From CBDFNN01 sp965250215 (GTDB taxonomy: Bacteria > Bacteroidota > Rhodothermia > Rhodothermales > DATKEJ01), in NCBI GenBank assembly GCA_965250215.1, contig CBDFNN010000004.1:310001-374000 (forward strand): 64,000 nt of DNA, in the 5' to 3' direction. The notes beneath the pieces are model-generated. The model worked only from the letters and a program-made list of their open reading frames with translations. It was not told the origin of the DNA and did no database searches. Of the stretch, positions 32,351 to 41,503 are shown piece by piece. Both the position numbers and the translations under genes were made by a program. Numbering within the stretch: the first letter of the stretch is position 1; each line of letters starts with the position of its first letter.

Positions 32351-33787
32351 ATGATAGTCCGATTATTGAATTCGAAGTTGATCTTGAGTATGAGTTTACT
32401 CTTGATTCTCTGTTTCGGCTGTGCAGATCTTACTGTCGAAAAGAATGGTCCTAACATCTTGATTCTTCACGCCGATCAATGGCGAGCCCAGGCCTTCGGC
32501 TATGCAGGTGATCCGAATGTCCAAACCCCCAATTTTGATGCTTGGGCAAAAACTTCCGCCAATTTGCGTAGGGCCGTTTCTGGCATGCCAGTTTGTACGC
32601 CTCATCGGGCTTACCTACTAACGGGTCAACGAGCCTTGACGAATGGGGTCTTCATGAACGATGTGCAGCTGGACACAAATGCCGTTACGCTGGCCGAGGT
32701 CTTGGTAGAAGCCGGCTATCAGACAGGATATATTGGCAAATGGCATTTGGATGGTAGAGGGCGCAGTGACTTTACGCCTCCCGGACCGCGTCGGCAAGGC
32801 TTCCAATATTGGAAGGCGCTAGAGTGTAGCCACAACTACAATGAATCCGCCTACTACCATGGAGATAATCCCGAGAAGCAATACTGGGAAGGCTATGATA
32901 GTTTTTCGCAAACGGAAGATGCTCAGGCTTATCTGAAAGAGCACGCCAATGACGACGCACCTTTCTTCTTAATGCTATCCTGGGGAACGCCGCATGCTCC
33001 CTATCACACAGCTCCGGAGAATTACAGAGATCGATACAAGGCTGAGGATGTGGTATTGCGACCCAATGTGCCCGACAATATGCGGGATCGAGCCATGAAA
33101 GACCTAGCCGGATACTATGCACATGCAACGGCTTTGGATGATATGCTCGCGGAGATTCAACAGACCCTTCGGGAAACAGGTTTGGATGAGAACACCATCG
33201 TTCTTTTTACCTCGGATCACGGAGATTTGATCGGCAGCCACGGCGCTTATAAAAAACAACAAGCTTATGAGGAATCGATCAGGGTGCCGATGTTGATTTC
33301 TGGCCCTGAAATTGTTACCGATGATTATGATGCCCTATTCAATACGGAAGATATCATGCCCACGATTCTCGGTTATGTTGGAGCAACTGTCCCTGACTTT
33401 GTTGAGGGAATCGACTATTCCGGATATTTGAAAGGAAACGCGACAGAGATTGATACCGCTACCGTGATTGCCGCTATTCAGCCCTTTGGGCAGTGGAGCC
33501 GGGGCAAGAATGGAGGTCGCGAATATAGGGGGTTGAGGACTTTACGCTATACCTATACAAGAGATTTGTCTGGTCCTTGGCTGCTCTTTGATAATGAAGA
33601 AGATCCTTATCAGTTACAAAATCTTGTGGGAGTGGAAGACTACTTAGGGATTCAGGAAAAACTAGATGCTCTGTTGAGTGAGAAGCTTGCGAGTCAGCAG
33701 GATGATTTTTTACCTGGCTTGACCTACGTCGAGCAATATGATTATCCAGCATTGAATGAGACCGAGACGGTTCCTTATAGGAATTAA
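32351..33787 (+). CDS. Sulfatase, Cys-type, lipoprotein
   Basis: 478 residues. The N-terminus is a lipoprotein signal ending LCFGC, so it is likely on the cell envelope. The core is an alkaline-phosphatase-fold type I sulfatase: metal-site NILILHADQWRAQAFGY, the modification motif C82-T-P-H-R86 within VCTPHRAYLLTG, GKWHLDG, and FTSDHGDLIGSHGAYKK. Cys82 must be oxidised to formylglycine for activity. The arrangement is like choline-sulfatase and arylsulfatase relatives (S1 family); in marine Bacteroidota these usually desulfate algal or animal polysaccharides, but no glycan-degradation genes are nearby. The eight-copy CGGACATT repeat lies upstream. Followed by word-like repeats rather than a terminator. 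Confidence 0.92.
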   Translation: MIVRLLNSKLILSMSLLLILCFGCADLTVEKNGPNILILHADQWRAQAFGYAGDPNVQTPNFDAWAKTSANLRRAVSGMPVCTPHRAYLLTGQRALTNGVFMNDVQLDTNAVTLAEVLVEAGYQTGYIGKWHLDGRGRSDFTPPGPRRQGFQYWKALECSHNYNESAYYHGDNPEKQYWEGYDSFSQTEDAQAYLKEHANDDAPFFLMLSWGTPHAPYHTAPENYRDRYKAEDVVLRPNVPDNMRDRAMKDLAGYYAHATALDDMLAEIQQTLRETGLDENTIVLFTSDHGDLIGSHGAYKKQQAYEESIRVPMLISGPEIVTDDYDALFNTEDIMPTILGYVGATVPDFVEGIDYSGYLKGNATEIDTATVIAAIQPFGQWSRGKNGGREYRGLRTLRYTYTRDLSGPWLLFDNEEDPYQLQNLVGVEDYLGIQEKLDALLSEKLASQQDDFLPGLTYVEQYDYPALNETETVPYRN

Positions 33788-33788
33788 G

Positions 33789-33834
33789 ACAGTCGTCAGT
33801 CATCAGCTTTCAGTCGTCAGTCGTCAGTCGTCTT
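33789..33834. repeat. AGTCGTC word repeat, left partner of an inverted pair
   Basis: A degenerate CAGTCGTCAGT array. CATCAGCTTTCAGTCGTCAG at 33801-33820 recurs exactly inverted at 34042-34061, 220 bp away, framing a short gap between a + and a - strand gene. Confidence 0.9.
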
Positions 33835-34041
33835 GGCGGTATTCCGATTTCCGTGTTCCGAGCACGAATTATCGTATGGGCGCGATGCAGACCAAGCGCA
33901 TGACTTGTCTTTATCCCAGTCTCCTTGGTCAAATATCGGCCGATCAGATTGAGCTTGTCACAAAACAAGAGAAAGTAGGTCTCAGTCTTCAATCTTTAGA
34001 ATAGACCTATCCGTTCAGATACAAGCTCAATTCTTCTCGAT

Positions 34042-34061
34042 CTGACGACTGAAAGCTGATG
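34042..34061. repeat. Inverted partner of the word repeat at 33801
   Basis: CTGACGACTGAAAGCTGATG is the perfect reverse complement of 33801-33820. It lies 21 bp beyond the stop codon of the convergent beta-barrel gene. Together the two arms could form a long stem in RNA from either strand. Confidence 0.9.
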
Positions 34062-34082
34062 GCTGAAGACTATCCTCCTCTC

Positions 34083-34748
34083 CTAAAAAGTAAAGCCGAT
34101 ATGGAAACCACCCATCGGTTTGATTCCAGTGTATTCGATATCGAGCACATCATAGGTTTCGCGATAGAAGTCCGGCCGGATATCATCCGTGATATTATCC
34201 GTCTCGTCCGCATAGCGGATGCCACCACCGGCGAAGATATCGAATAAAAAGCGTTGTGTGAGATGAAACTGAATTCCCATGACAATACCACCTTCAAAGG
34301 CCGTGACGTCTTTACTAAAGTCCATTTCTACGCCTTCATTTCGTGGCTCGTCAAAGATATAGAGCCTGAAATCCTCGGAATAGATCATAGCACTGGCGAC
34401 AGGTGCGGCGTAGTAGCCAATGTTTCGGAAAATCCAAGTAGAGCCAGTCTTCTTGTTGATGTTATTTAAATAGACTCTGAATTGTGTCATCAACTGTGCG
34501 CCTCGAAATGATTCGAAGCCGCTCTCCTTCAGCATGAAAGTCGGCGCGACGATGATCGACTTATTTCTGCTGGCGAAGTAGTGCTCATAGACAAGCTCGA
34601 AATAGGACCTCGCGAATCCCGACGGGGATATCTTGATCACGTTGGAATACTCAGGATAGGGTCCGGTGTCCGCGTTGGACTGCGCCTGTGCTGTCGTAAG
34701 ATGACTGCCAAGGATTAGAGCAAGGGATAGGAAGAGTATTCGTTTCAT
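34083..34748 (-). CDS. Outer-membrane beta-barrel protein, DUF3575-like
   Basis: 221 residues with a signal peptide (MKRILFLSLALILGSHLTTAQA). The mature part alternates polar and aromatic residues in strand-sized pieces (YFELVYEHYFASRNKSIIVA, IGYYAAPVASAMIY, GGIVMGIQFHLTQRFLFDIF) and ends GGFHIGFTF with the terminal Phe typical of barrel assembly signals. The pattern fits small eight-strand outer-membrane barrels of the DUF3575 group in Bacteroidota, whose function is unknown. It is a single gene, convergent with the sulfatase, with an inverted word repeat just beyond its stop. Confidence 0.75.
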   Translation of the reverse strand: MKRILFLSLALILGSHLTTAQAQSNADTGPYPEYSNVIKISPSGFARSYFELVYEHYFASRNKSIIVAPTFMLKESGFESFRGAQLMTQFRVYLNNINKKTGSTWIFRNIGYYAAPVASAMIYSEDFRLYIFDEPRNEGVEMDFSKDVTAFEGGIVMGIQFHLTQRFLFDIFAGGGIRYADETDNITDDIRPDFYRETYDVLDIEYTGIKPMGGFHIGFTF

Positions 34749-35002
34749 TTTTCTAGTTAGTTGCTGCGAGATGTCTACGAACTAGACCCACTGATAGTTT
34801 TGGATTTTCGGGAGATGAGTAGAGAAGCGGGATTTCCTGTCATGGCAGCTAGGCACTAACGCGCGCCTCTCGCAGTTAATTTCTCTGTACTTCACGGTGT
34901 GAGTCGGATCAGGAGCGGGTGTCTCGTCACGGGAATTGCGAATAGGTTTTTTTGAATCGATTTAGTTCTTTGTATTTCAGTACTCAATCGTCACCATTTC
35001 AC

Positions 35003-36196
35003 ATGAGAGACAACACTCGACCTACATTTGAATCCCGCAGCAAGCTAGGGTGGAGATATGTCTGGCTCCCACTTGTCCTACTTACTTCACTTCTCTTTTT
35101 GTCCTGCGATGGAGCCCGCAATGAGGAAAGTGACGGACGCCTTCAGTCGATTGATTCCATGTGGATCTATGAGTCCAATGACAATATTTGGGGCCTCGGT
35201 TTCGTGGGAAACAAGGTCGCGGTAATGCAGGAAGGGACTTTGCGAGTCCTTGCTAGCGATGATGGTCGTGAAATTTGGAAACGGCACTTCGGAGATCGAT
35301 ACCGCATCATAGATACTTTCGACAACAGTGTAATTGTTACTGGCGGGTTCCCTAGTGAGGTCATTTCTGTAGATCTCCGTAACGGGAATGAAATTTGGCG
35401 ACGTACATCTCCTGGTTTTGAGATCCGTGAAAAAGTTCTAAATGGTCGCAACATGGTGTTCTGGACACGATGGGAAACAATATTACTAGATTTAGTGACG
35501 GGGAACGAAAGCCGGTTTCCTTATCTGCTCCAAGACGATTCCTTTTCTTTAGCAGCGTCTTCTGTTTCTGATGATGGCATGTTTTGTTCGGTATTTGCGT
35601 CAGTCATAGAAAGCCGTGCTTTTTGTCAAGATATTTCCAGTGGTGCTGAATTGTGGCACAAAGAATACGGTCCCGAAATACACAACATTGTTGAGGGAGA
35701 TACGACCCATCTTTCTATGCTCTCCTTCGGGCCCAATGCCCTTTGGAATGATCTAGTCGTTTTTACGATAGGTCCCTATACGGATGCTTATGATCGATAT
35801 AGCGGCGACTTACTTTGGAGAATGGAAGGAGGGTTGAGTGAGGACTTTCGTGGTCTTTCGGGCTACACGTCGAATACCGCCCAAGTCCTTGGAGACACCT
35901 TGTATGTCACACACAGAAATACAGAAGAACTCTTTGCTCTTGATCCAGGGTCTGGGGAGAAGTATTGGGAGTCAGTAGGGTTTGTTTCGCCTGAAGGGAC
36001 TATTGTGAGATCTCAAGAGGTGCTCATGTATACCGATGGTGTGGTAGTAGTAGTCGATGCTGAAACTGGGGAAAAACTTTCCATTAATTACCCGCCTTTT
36101 GGCTTTGCCCTCTTCAATTCGGACCCGATTGTTGTAGGAGATCAAATGTTGGTCGATTCGAGTAATGGATTGCACATGTTTAAGTTGACGCGATAA
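35003..36196 (+). CDS. PQQ-like beta-propeller lipoprotein
   Basis: About 397 residues from the ATG at 35003; the frame extends to a TTG at 34952 that adds 17 residues. The chosen start is followed by a lipoprotein signal ending LLFLSC. The mature part has repeated propeller strands of the PQQ/quinoprotein type with the usual D..(T/N)G.E.W motif (SDDGREIWKRHF, DLRNGNEIWRRTS, DISSGAELWHKEY, YSGDLLWRMEG, DPGSGEKYWES). This matches BamB-like or stand-alone propeller proteins that act as binding platforms; PQQ-dependent dehydrogenase residues are not evident. The amidohydrolase-GyrI gene starts 10 bp downstream, so the two may be co-transcribed. Confidence 0.82.
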   Translation: MRDNTRPTFESRSKLGWRYVWLPLVLLTSLLFLSCDGARNEESDGRLQSIDSMWIYESNDNIWGLGFVGNKVAVMQEGTLRVLASDDGREIWKRHFGDRYRIIDTFDNSVIVTGGFPSEVISVDLRNGNEIWRRTSPGFEIREKVLNGRNMVFWTRWETILLDLVTGNESRFPYLLQDDSFSLAASSVSDDGMFCSVFASVIESRAFCQDISSGAELWHKEYGPEIHNIVEGDTTHLSMLSFGPNALWNDLVVFTIGPYTDAYDRYSGDLLWRMEGGLSEDFRGLSGYTSNTAQVLGDTLYVTHRNTEELFALDPGSGEKYWESVGFVSPEGTIVRSQEVLMYTDGVVVVVDAETGEKLSINYPPFGFALFNSDPIVVGDQMLVDSSNGLHMFKLTR

Positions 36197-36206
36197 AAGA
36201 AAGAGG

Positions 36207-37517
36207 ATGATCGATACACATGTACATCTCTGGGACCCTGCGCTCTTGCGCTATCCCTGGTTGAAAGATTTGGCCGCTCTCAACAAGTCCTTCCTAGTAG
36301 ATGACTACATGACGGCAGCTGGAGGACGAAAGCCAGATGGCATCGTCTTTGTCCAAGCAGGTACGGCGGAGGAGGATTTTCTAGCCGAAGCGGAGTGGGT
36401 CGCCTCGATGGAGCATCCGCTGATCAAGGGCATCGTCGCGGGAGCTTCTATTGAAGAAGGGGAAGGAGTGCGTGGTCACTTAGAGGCCTTGACAAAGATT
36501 CCCTTGGTGAAAGGGGTTCGACGGCTCATACAGGATGAGCCAGATGACGCCTTCTGCATGCAGCCCTCTTTCCTCGAAGGACTGCGCTGTCTTCCGGACT
36601 ACGACTTCTCTTTCGATATCTGCATCTATCATCGTCAACTGGCGAATGCCATCAAGATGGTTGAGGCCTGCCCCGAAGTCGATTTCATTTTGGACCACCT
36701 TGGGAAACCTGGGGTCAAGCTAGGTTTGCATTCACCATGGCGAGAGGAAATCAGAGAGATGGCGCGACTCGAGAATGTGGTCTGCAAGATTTCTGGTCTC
36801 ATCACCGAGGCCGATCATGAGGATTGGAAGGCGGAAGAACTCAAGCCCTACGTCCATGCGGTGCTAGAGGCCTTCGGACCTGATCGAGTATTTTTTGGCA
36901 GTGACTGGCCCGTGCTAAATCTCGCTTCTGATCTCGGAAGCTGGCATGAGATGCTGAAAGACATTGATTTTGGCGATGCCTGTGATCGGATGAAGTTCTT
37001 TGAATCGAATGCGCAGCGAGTTTACAAATTGGAGCATCGGTATCTCCAGCCACGGATCGAAGAAATGAGGCCGAAGACCTTGGTTGGTGCGAAAATGCGC
37101 ATGAGTCTTGCGGAAAACAAGACGCGCGAATTGTGGCAGAGCTTTATGCTTCGTAGAGGAGAGGTGCAGAATCGAGTGAGCTCAGACTTTATCTCGATGC
37201 AGGTTTACGACGAAGCCTTCGATGGTCGTTTTTCACCTCAGACCGAGTTTGAGAAATGGGCCGTCGTTGAGGTGAAGACGGCCGATCCTATTCCCGATGG
37301 AATGCAGCGCTTCGATTTGGCGGGAGGTCGCTATCTCGTATTCGACTCAAAGGGTCCGGCAAGCCGAGCCAGAGAGATCATGACCTATATATATGGCGAG
37401 TGGATTCCGCAGTCGGGCATCGAGCTGGATAAGAGACCCAGTTTTGAGGTGTTACCGGAAGGCTACAATCCGGCAGATCCGGAGGCGAAGGAGGAAATCT
37501 GGATCGCGATTCGCTAG
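36207..37517 (+). CDS. Amidohydrolase fused to a GyrI-like small-molecule-binding domain
   Basis: 436 residues in one frame. Residues 1-275 are a metal-dependent TIM-barrel hydrolase of the amidohydrolase-2 family (COG3618-like, related to lactonases and decarboxylases): MIDTHVHLWDP gives the H5-x-H7 metal site, DFILDHLGKPG the following His, and VFFGSDWPVLN the catalytic Asp. Residues ~285-436 are a GyrI-like/integron Cass2-type effector-binding domain (PKTLVGAKMRMSLAENKT, FEKWAVVEV, PSFEVLPEGY, EEIWIAIR), usually stand-alone or attached to an AraC or MerR regulator. I see no frameshift at the joint. The fusion suggests the binding domain presents or senses the substrate; this is inference. 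The PQQ-like lipoprotein gene ends 10 bp upstream. Confidence 0.85.
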   Translation: MIDTHVHLWDPALLRYPWLKDLAALNKSFLVDDYMTAAGGRKPDGIVFVQAGTAEEDFLAEAEWVASMEHPLIKGIVAGASIEEGEGVRGHLEALTKIPLVKGVRRLIQDEPDDAFCMQPSFLEGLRCLPDYDFSFDICIYHRQLANAIKMVEACPEVDFILDHLGKPGVKLGLHSPWREEIREMARLENVVCKISGLITEADHEDWKAEELKPYVHAVLEAFGPDRVFFGSDWPVLNLASDLGSWHEMLKDIDFGDACDRMKFFESNAQRVYKLEHRYLQPRIEEMRPKTLVGAKMRMSLAENKTRELWQSFMLRRGEVQNRVSSDFISMQVYDEAFDGRFSPQTEFEKWAVVEVKTADPIPDGMQRFDLAGGRYLVFDSKGPASRAREIMTYIYGEWIPQSGIELDKRPSFEVLPEGYNPADPEAKEEIWIAIR

Positions 37518-37667
37518 GAGACCGGAGATTCTCGTTCATTGTTCATCGTTCGTCGTGGGAGATCATGAAGTCGATTGATCATTTCGCTTGATGAGGCAAT
37601 TGTAGTGTAATTCGATTTTTATATATTCTTGTCTGCACAAACATTCACTTGATAAACCTCGGACAGA

Positions 37668-40600
37668 ATGAATCGACCTCTAGCTAGCATTTCCACAGCC
37701 AAATCCTTTGGCATCAGTCTACTAACTCTTCTCTTCGCCTTTGCATTTAGCACCAGTGCACTGGCACAAAAACCCCGACAAGCCTCGGCACTAGAAATCA
37801 CGGACGATGAGACGCCCGAAGTCTACAGCTACAGCGATGGCAAGCGCATTGAGCCCCGCACAGGGACAATTCGCTCTTGGTCAGGCGTTAATCAGCGATT
37901 CTCAGGATCGCCTCAATCAATTGCCGAACAATTCCTAAAGAGCAACCAAAAGAGCTTGAACCTCAGAGACGCAAATCTCGCCGATCTGCAATACAAGCAA
38001 ACGGTTCAGACATTATCCGGTCACACCGTCCGCTTTACCCAGCATGTGAACGGCGTCCCGGTTAAGGGAGCAAGTCTTGCCGTAAGCATGGATCAGACGG
38101 GAAAGGTGACTTTCTTGAGCAGCGATTATAAGGGCGACATCAATGTTGGCAATCTTTCTCCGGCGATCTCGAAGGAAGATGCTGGATCAAGTGCGCTCGC
38201 TCGATTGAATCCGACCGGGCCGGTCAACTACAATGAGACAGAGTTGGTGATCTACTACAACAAAGGCAATTCGAGATTGGCCTATGCCAGCAACCAGGAA
38301 CTATCCACTGGTGACACTGGAGAGTGGGAAACCATCACGGATGCCAGTACGGGACAGATCATTTCTCAAAAGAATATCTCTTTCAACCACAATCGTAGTG
38401 ACGGGGACAAGAAGAAAAAGAAGCGCGCGTTGAAAATGCGAGTCGACGGAACGGGAAATGTATTCACTCCAGATCCACTTAGCTCAGCAGGAGCTACATA
38501 CGGAGATACGGGATTTACTGATGGTGGTGACGCCAATACACCACAAATGATTGCTGAGCAGATGGCTGTGACTTTGCCGGACATCGGTTTTGATGGAGTG
38601 AACTATAGTTTTGATGGGACGCGAGCAAAAGAGGTAGACTTAGAAGGGCCTTTCAATGGCATCGTTTCTCAAGTGACCTCTGACTTTTCTGCAGATCGTG
38701 CAGATGACCTTTTCGAGGTCGCCAATGTCTACTTCCATGTGGATCACACGATGAACTATCTGAACAATGTCCTGGGATTGAATATCCTGCCGACCTTAAA
38801 TGGAGGCGTCGTTATTTTCGACCCAGCGGGACTTAACGGTGCTGACAACTCGCACTATAATTCAGGTAGCGAACTGATTGCCTTTGGAGAAGGAGGGGTA
38901 GATGATGCAGAGGATGCCGATGTTGTAATTCACGAGCTCGGCCACGGATTGCACGATTGGGCAACGGGTGGACTCTCACAAAGCAACGGACTGAGTGAGG
39001 GCATTGGTGACTGGGTCGCGGCTTCCTATAGTATCAGTTTGAACCAGTGGACACCAGCACAAACTCCTTACAACTGGACCTTTAGCTGGGATGGCCACAA
39101 TGAGTTCTGGGGCGGACGAGTAACCAATTGGAATGACTCGAACACTTGGCCTGCAGGAACAGGTGGCGGCTGTTTGCACACCTGTGGTCAGTATTGGGCT
39201 TCATCGATCGTAGACATCATGGAAGCTACGTCGAGAGACATAGCGGAGAGCTTGCACTGGGAGGGTATCAAAATGACAGGTGCTTCGACGACACACGAAG
39301 AAGCGGCAGCAGCCGTGGTACAAGCAGCCGTCAACGCCGGTGGAGCAAATACCGCTGCGGTTTGCGCTGCCTTTGAGTACACAGGATATTGGAATACACC
39401 AGGAGCGGAGCCGGCTGCATGTATGGCCACACTGCAGCTTGATATGACCGTGCTCACGGATCCGATACAGGCGGGAGAGAATGTGATCTATGAATTCACC
39501 GCTACAAACAGCACAGGTGGAACACTGACTGGGGTGGAGGTGACGAACGTCCTTCCAAGTCAGTCACTACAAAAGATTGCCTCTACTTATGTGGGTGATA
39601 CTTGTGGTGGAGGCGAATCTGGCGGGACTTGGACCTGGCCGGTGGGAAGCTTGGCGGACGCGGCCGTCGCTATTTGTCAGTTGACCATTGATCTAGCGTC
39701 GACTCCTTTTACAACGATTGACTTTGAGGACAATCAAGATGGTGGTAACGTGAACTGGACGGCCGGAGGAACAGGCAACGCTTGGACTTTAGGTGCTGGT
39801 GGAACGGGACCAGACGGTGGAACACAGCCACCTAGCACATCCTCTGGTGCAGACCGCTGGTTTGCTCCTGATATTGCCACAGTTGGAGACGTGACTTTAG
39901 ATCTGAATACAGCGATCGATTCACAATCCTTAACATTCTGGCATGCCTTCGACATCGAGTCAGGATGGGATGGCGGAGTCGTCGAGGTATCGACAAACAA
40001 CGGATCCTCCTGGGCCGATATCGTCGCGGCGGGTGGCGTATTTCTGAACAACGCATATAACGGTAATATTCAAGGTGGTTTTGGTGGCCCGATAGACGGT
40101 CGAGATGCATACACCGGCTCAAGTTCCGGTTGGATTCAATCGATCGTTGATTTATCATCCGTTTCTCTGCAAGCCGTGCCTCTTCAAGTTCGCTTTCGAA
40201 TGGGTACCGATAGTTCAGTAGATCAAAATGGATGGTGGGTCGATGATGTCCTGCTAGGAAACGTCGTTTCTTTGTGTAACACCGCTAATGCAACATCGAA
40301 CCAAGGAAGCAATGCAAATGCCGTCATGGATCCATGTCCTGTAGTGATTGCTCCTCCAAATCTCCCTGTAGAGTTGACTTCTTTTGAGGGAAGCTATGAT
40401 GGGGTGTCCGTCCAACTGAATTGGACAACAGCTTCGGAACTTAATAATGCCGGATTTGCAATCGAGTTGAAAGAAGGAAATGCATTTAGTGAGATTGGAT
40501 TTGTCCAGGGAAATGGCACCACTGCAGAGAATGCAAACTACCAGTACATTCACAGAAATGCAGGAGTGGGTCGATTGGTATACAGACTACGGCAGGTTGA

Positions 40601-40922
40601 TTTTGATGGAACGACAGCCTACAGTCAGCCAATTGAAATCCTAACTATGAATCCTGAAGGATTTCTATTGTCCGACAACTACCCAAATCCATTTAATCCG
40701 CGGACCAATTTTCACTTGACGCTTGGAAGAGAGCAGCAAATCAATATTTCCGTCTATGATCTTCAGGGGAAGCGAGTCCAGATAATACAGGACGGGATTC
40801 TGTCCGCCTTTGATCGACATAACTTTAACTTTTCAGGTAGCGGTCTCGCATCTGGTATCTATATCTTGAAAGTATTAGGAGAGTCTTTCCAACAAAGTCG
40901 AAACGTGATGCTTTCAAAGTAA
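37668..40922 (+). CDS. Secreted zinc metalloprotease (FTP propeptide, M36/thermolysin type) with T9SS tail
   Basis: 1084 residues. A signal peptide (ISLLTLLFAFAFSTSALA) is followed by a fungalysin/thermolysin-type propeptide (~60-240). The catalytic region shows H422-E-L-G-H426 in VIHELGHGLHDW and Glu444 in NGLSEGIGDW, plus the family's FHVDHTMNYL, so a secreted endopeptidase is likely; it fits M36/FTP-containing proteases in Bacteroidota. After it come a DUF11-like beta domain (~600-680), a jelly-roll-like domain (~685-860) and a T9SS type-A tail (LLSDNYPNPFNPRTNFHL, VYDLQGKRV, ASGIYILKV). It would be exported through the T9SS. The exceptional terminator at 40942 follows. Confidence 0.88.
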   Translation: MNRPLASISTAKSFGISLLTLLFAFAFSTSALAQKPRQASALEITDDETPEVYSYSDGKRIEPRTGTIRSWSGVNQRFSGSPQSIAEQFLKSNQKSLNLRDANLADLQYKQTVQTLSGHTVRFTQHVNGVPVKGASLAVSMDQTGKVTFLSSDYKGDINVGNLSPAISKEDAGSSALARLNPTGPVNYNETELVIYYNKGNSRLAYASNQELSTGDTGEWETITDASTGQIISQKNISFNHNRSDGDKKKKKRALKMRVDGTGNVFTPDPLSSAGATYGDTGFTDGGDANTPQMIAEQMAVTLPDIGFDGVNYSFDGTRAKEVDLEGPFNGIVSQVTSDFSADRADDLFEVANVYFHVDHTMNYLNNVLGLNILPTLNGGVVIFDPAGLNGADNSHYNSGSELIAFGEGGVDDAEDADVVIHELGHGLHDWATGGLSQSNGLSEGIGDWVAASYSISLNQWTPAQTPYNWTFSWDGHNEFWGGRVTNWNDSNTWPAGTGGGCLHTCGQYWASSIVDIMEATSRDIAESLHWEGIKMTGASTTHEEAAAAVVQAAVNAGGANTAAVCAAFEYTGYWNTPGAEPAACMATLQLDMTVLTDPIQAGENVIYEFTATNSTGGTLTGVEVTNVLPSQSLQKIASTYVGDTCGGGESGGTWTWPVGSLADAAVAICQLTIDLASTPFTTIDFEDNQDGGNVNWTAGGTGNAWTLGAGGTGPDGGTQPPSTSSGADRWFAPDIATVGDVTLDLNTAIDSQSLTFWHAFDIESGWDGGVVEVSTNNGSSWADIVAAGGVFLNNAYNGNIQGGFGGPIDGRDAYTGSSSGWIQSIVDLSSVSLQAVPLQVRFRMGTDSSVDQNGWWVDDVLLGNVVSLCNTANATSNQGSNANAVMDPCPVVIAPPNLPVELTSFEGSYDGVSVQLNWTTASELNNAGFAIELKEGNAFSEIGFVQGNGTTAENANYQYIHRNAGVGRLVYRLRQVDFDGTTAYSQPIEILTMNPEGFLLSDNYPNPFNPRTNFHLTLGREQQINISVYDLQGKRVQIIQDGILSAFDRHNFNFSGSGLASGIYILKVLGESFQQSRNVMLSK

Positions 40923-40941
40923 AGCGGTCGAAAAATAATTA

Positions 40942-40983
40942 AATAGAAAAGGTCCGTCGTTAAGTCGACGGACCTTTTCTATT
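40942..40983. terminator. Very strong bidirectional terminator
   Basis: A perfect 18-bp stem, AATAGAAAAGGTCCGTCG with its exact complement at 40966-40983, and a 6-nt loop TTAAGT. The A-rich left and T-rich right edges suit both strands. It separates the protease from the decayed minus-strand frame. Confidence 0.92.
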
Positions 40984-41017
40984 GGCCCAAATCAGACAAG
41001 ACAGAGCGTCAATTTAA

Positions 41018-41365
41018 TTAGCTGTGTGCACCTATAGCTCGTCCCAAATCTCTTAAAAGTCTATCAAACTCAGAATAGTCTTCGCCTTCGAGTCCTACAC
41101 GCAAATTGCCTTGACCAAAATATGTAGCGGTTTCCTTTCCCGTAAGAGAGTTAACAAATCCTGTGGAACGAATATCCAGCTCATCATCCTTTATCTCTAT
41201 CTTAGGTTCATTTTGGGTAGACCGCTATTTCCTACCAACTTTTCCTTCCTCTGGGTAGCTTGTGAGAAGCGCTTTTAATCTAGTCGCTTTCTGGTTGAAA
41301 TTTTCCAACGCGCTCCTATGAATGGGCTTGAATAGAATAGACGACGTGCAGTAAAGATTGGTATT
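41018..41365 (-). pseudogene. Decayed unidentified coding sequence
   Basis: The minus strand holds a protein-like frame of about 115 codons with one in-frame stop (41225-41227) and no start codon. Upstream part: SALENFNQKATRLKALLTSY; downstream part: EIKDDELDIRSTGFVNSLTG and GQGNLRVGLEGEDYSEF, ending AIGAHS. Amino-acid composition looks genuine, but I do not recognise a family. No second copy exists in the window. The ~140 bp from 41366 to the kinase stop codon hold nothing I can name. Confidence 0.35.
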
Positions 41366-41503
41366 TTAAAGGAAGGTAAAAAAGAGGCTTCGAAGCCCAG
41401 TATTTCAATAATCTATCGTTATCGGTATTCAATCGATTCCATTATTCATTGAGATCAGAAAGCGTTCATAATGACGACCAAAATCCGACCTAGAATCGTC
41501 CTC

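Noticed and set aside
32148..32354. Plus-strand frame reading RTFGHSDI repeats
   Set aside because: It only translates the CGGACATT array; no start signal, no homology, and it overlaps the sulfatase promoter region.
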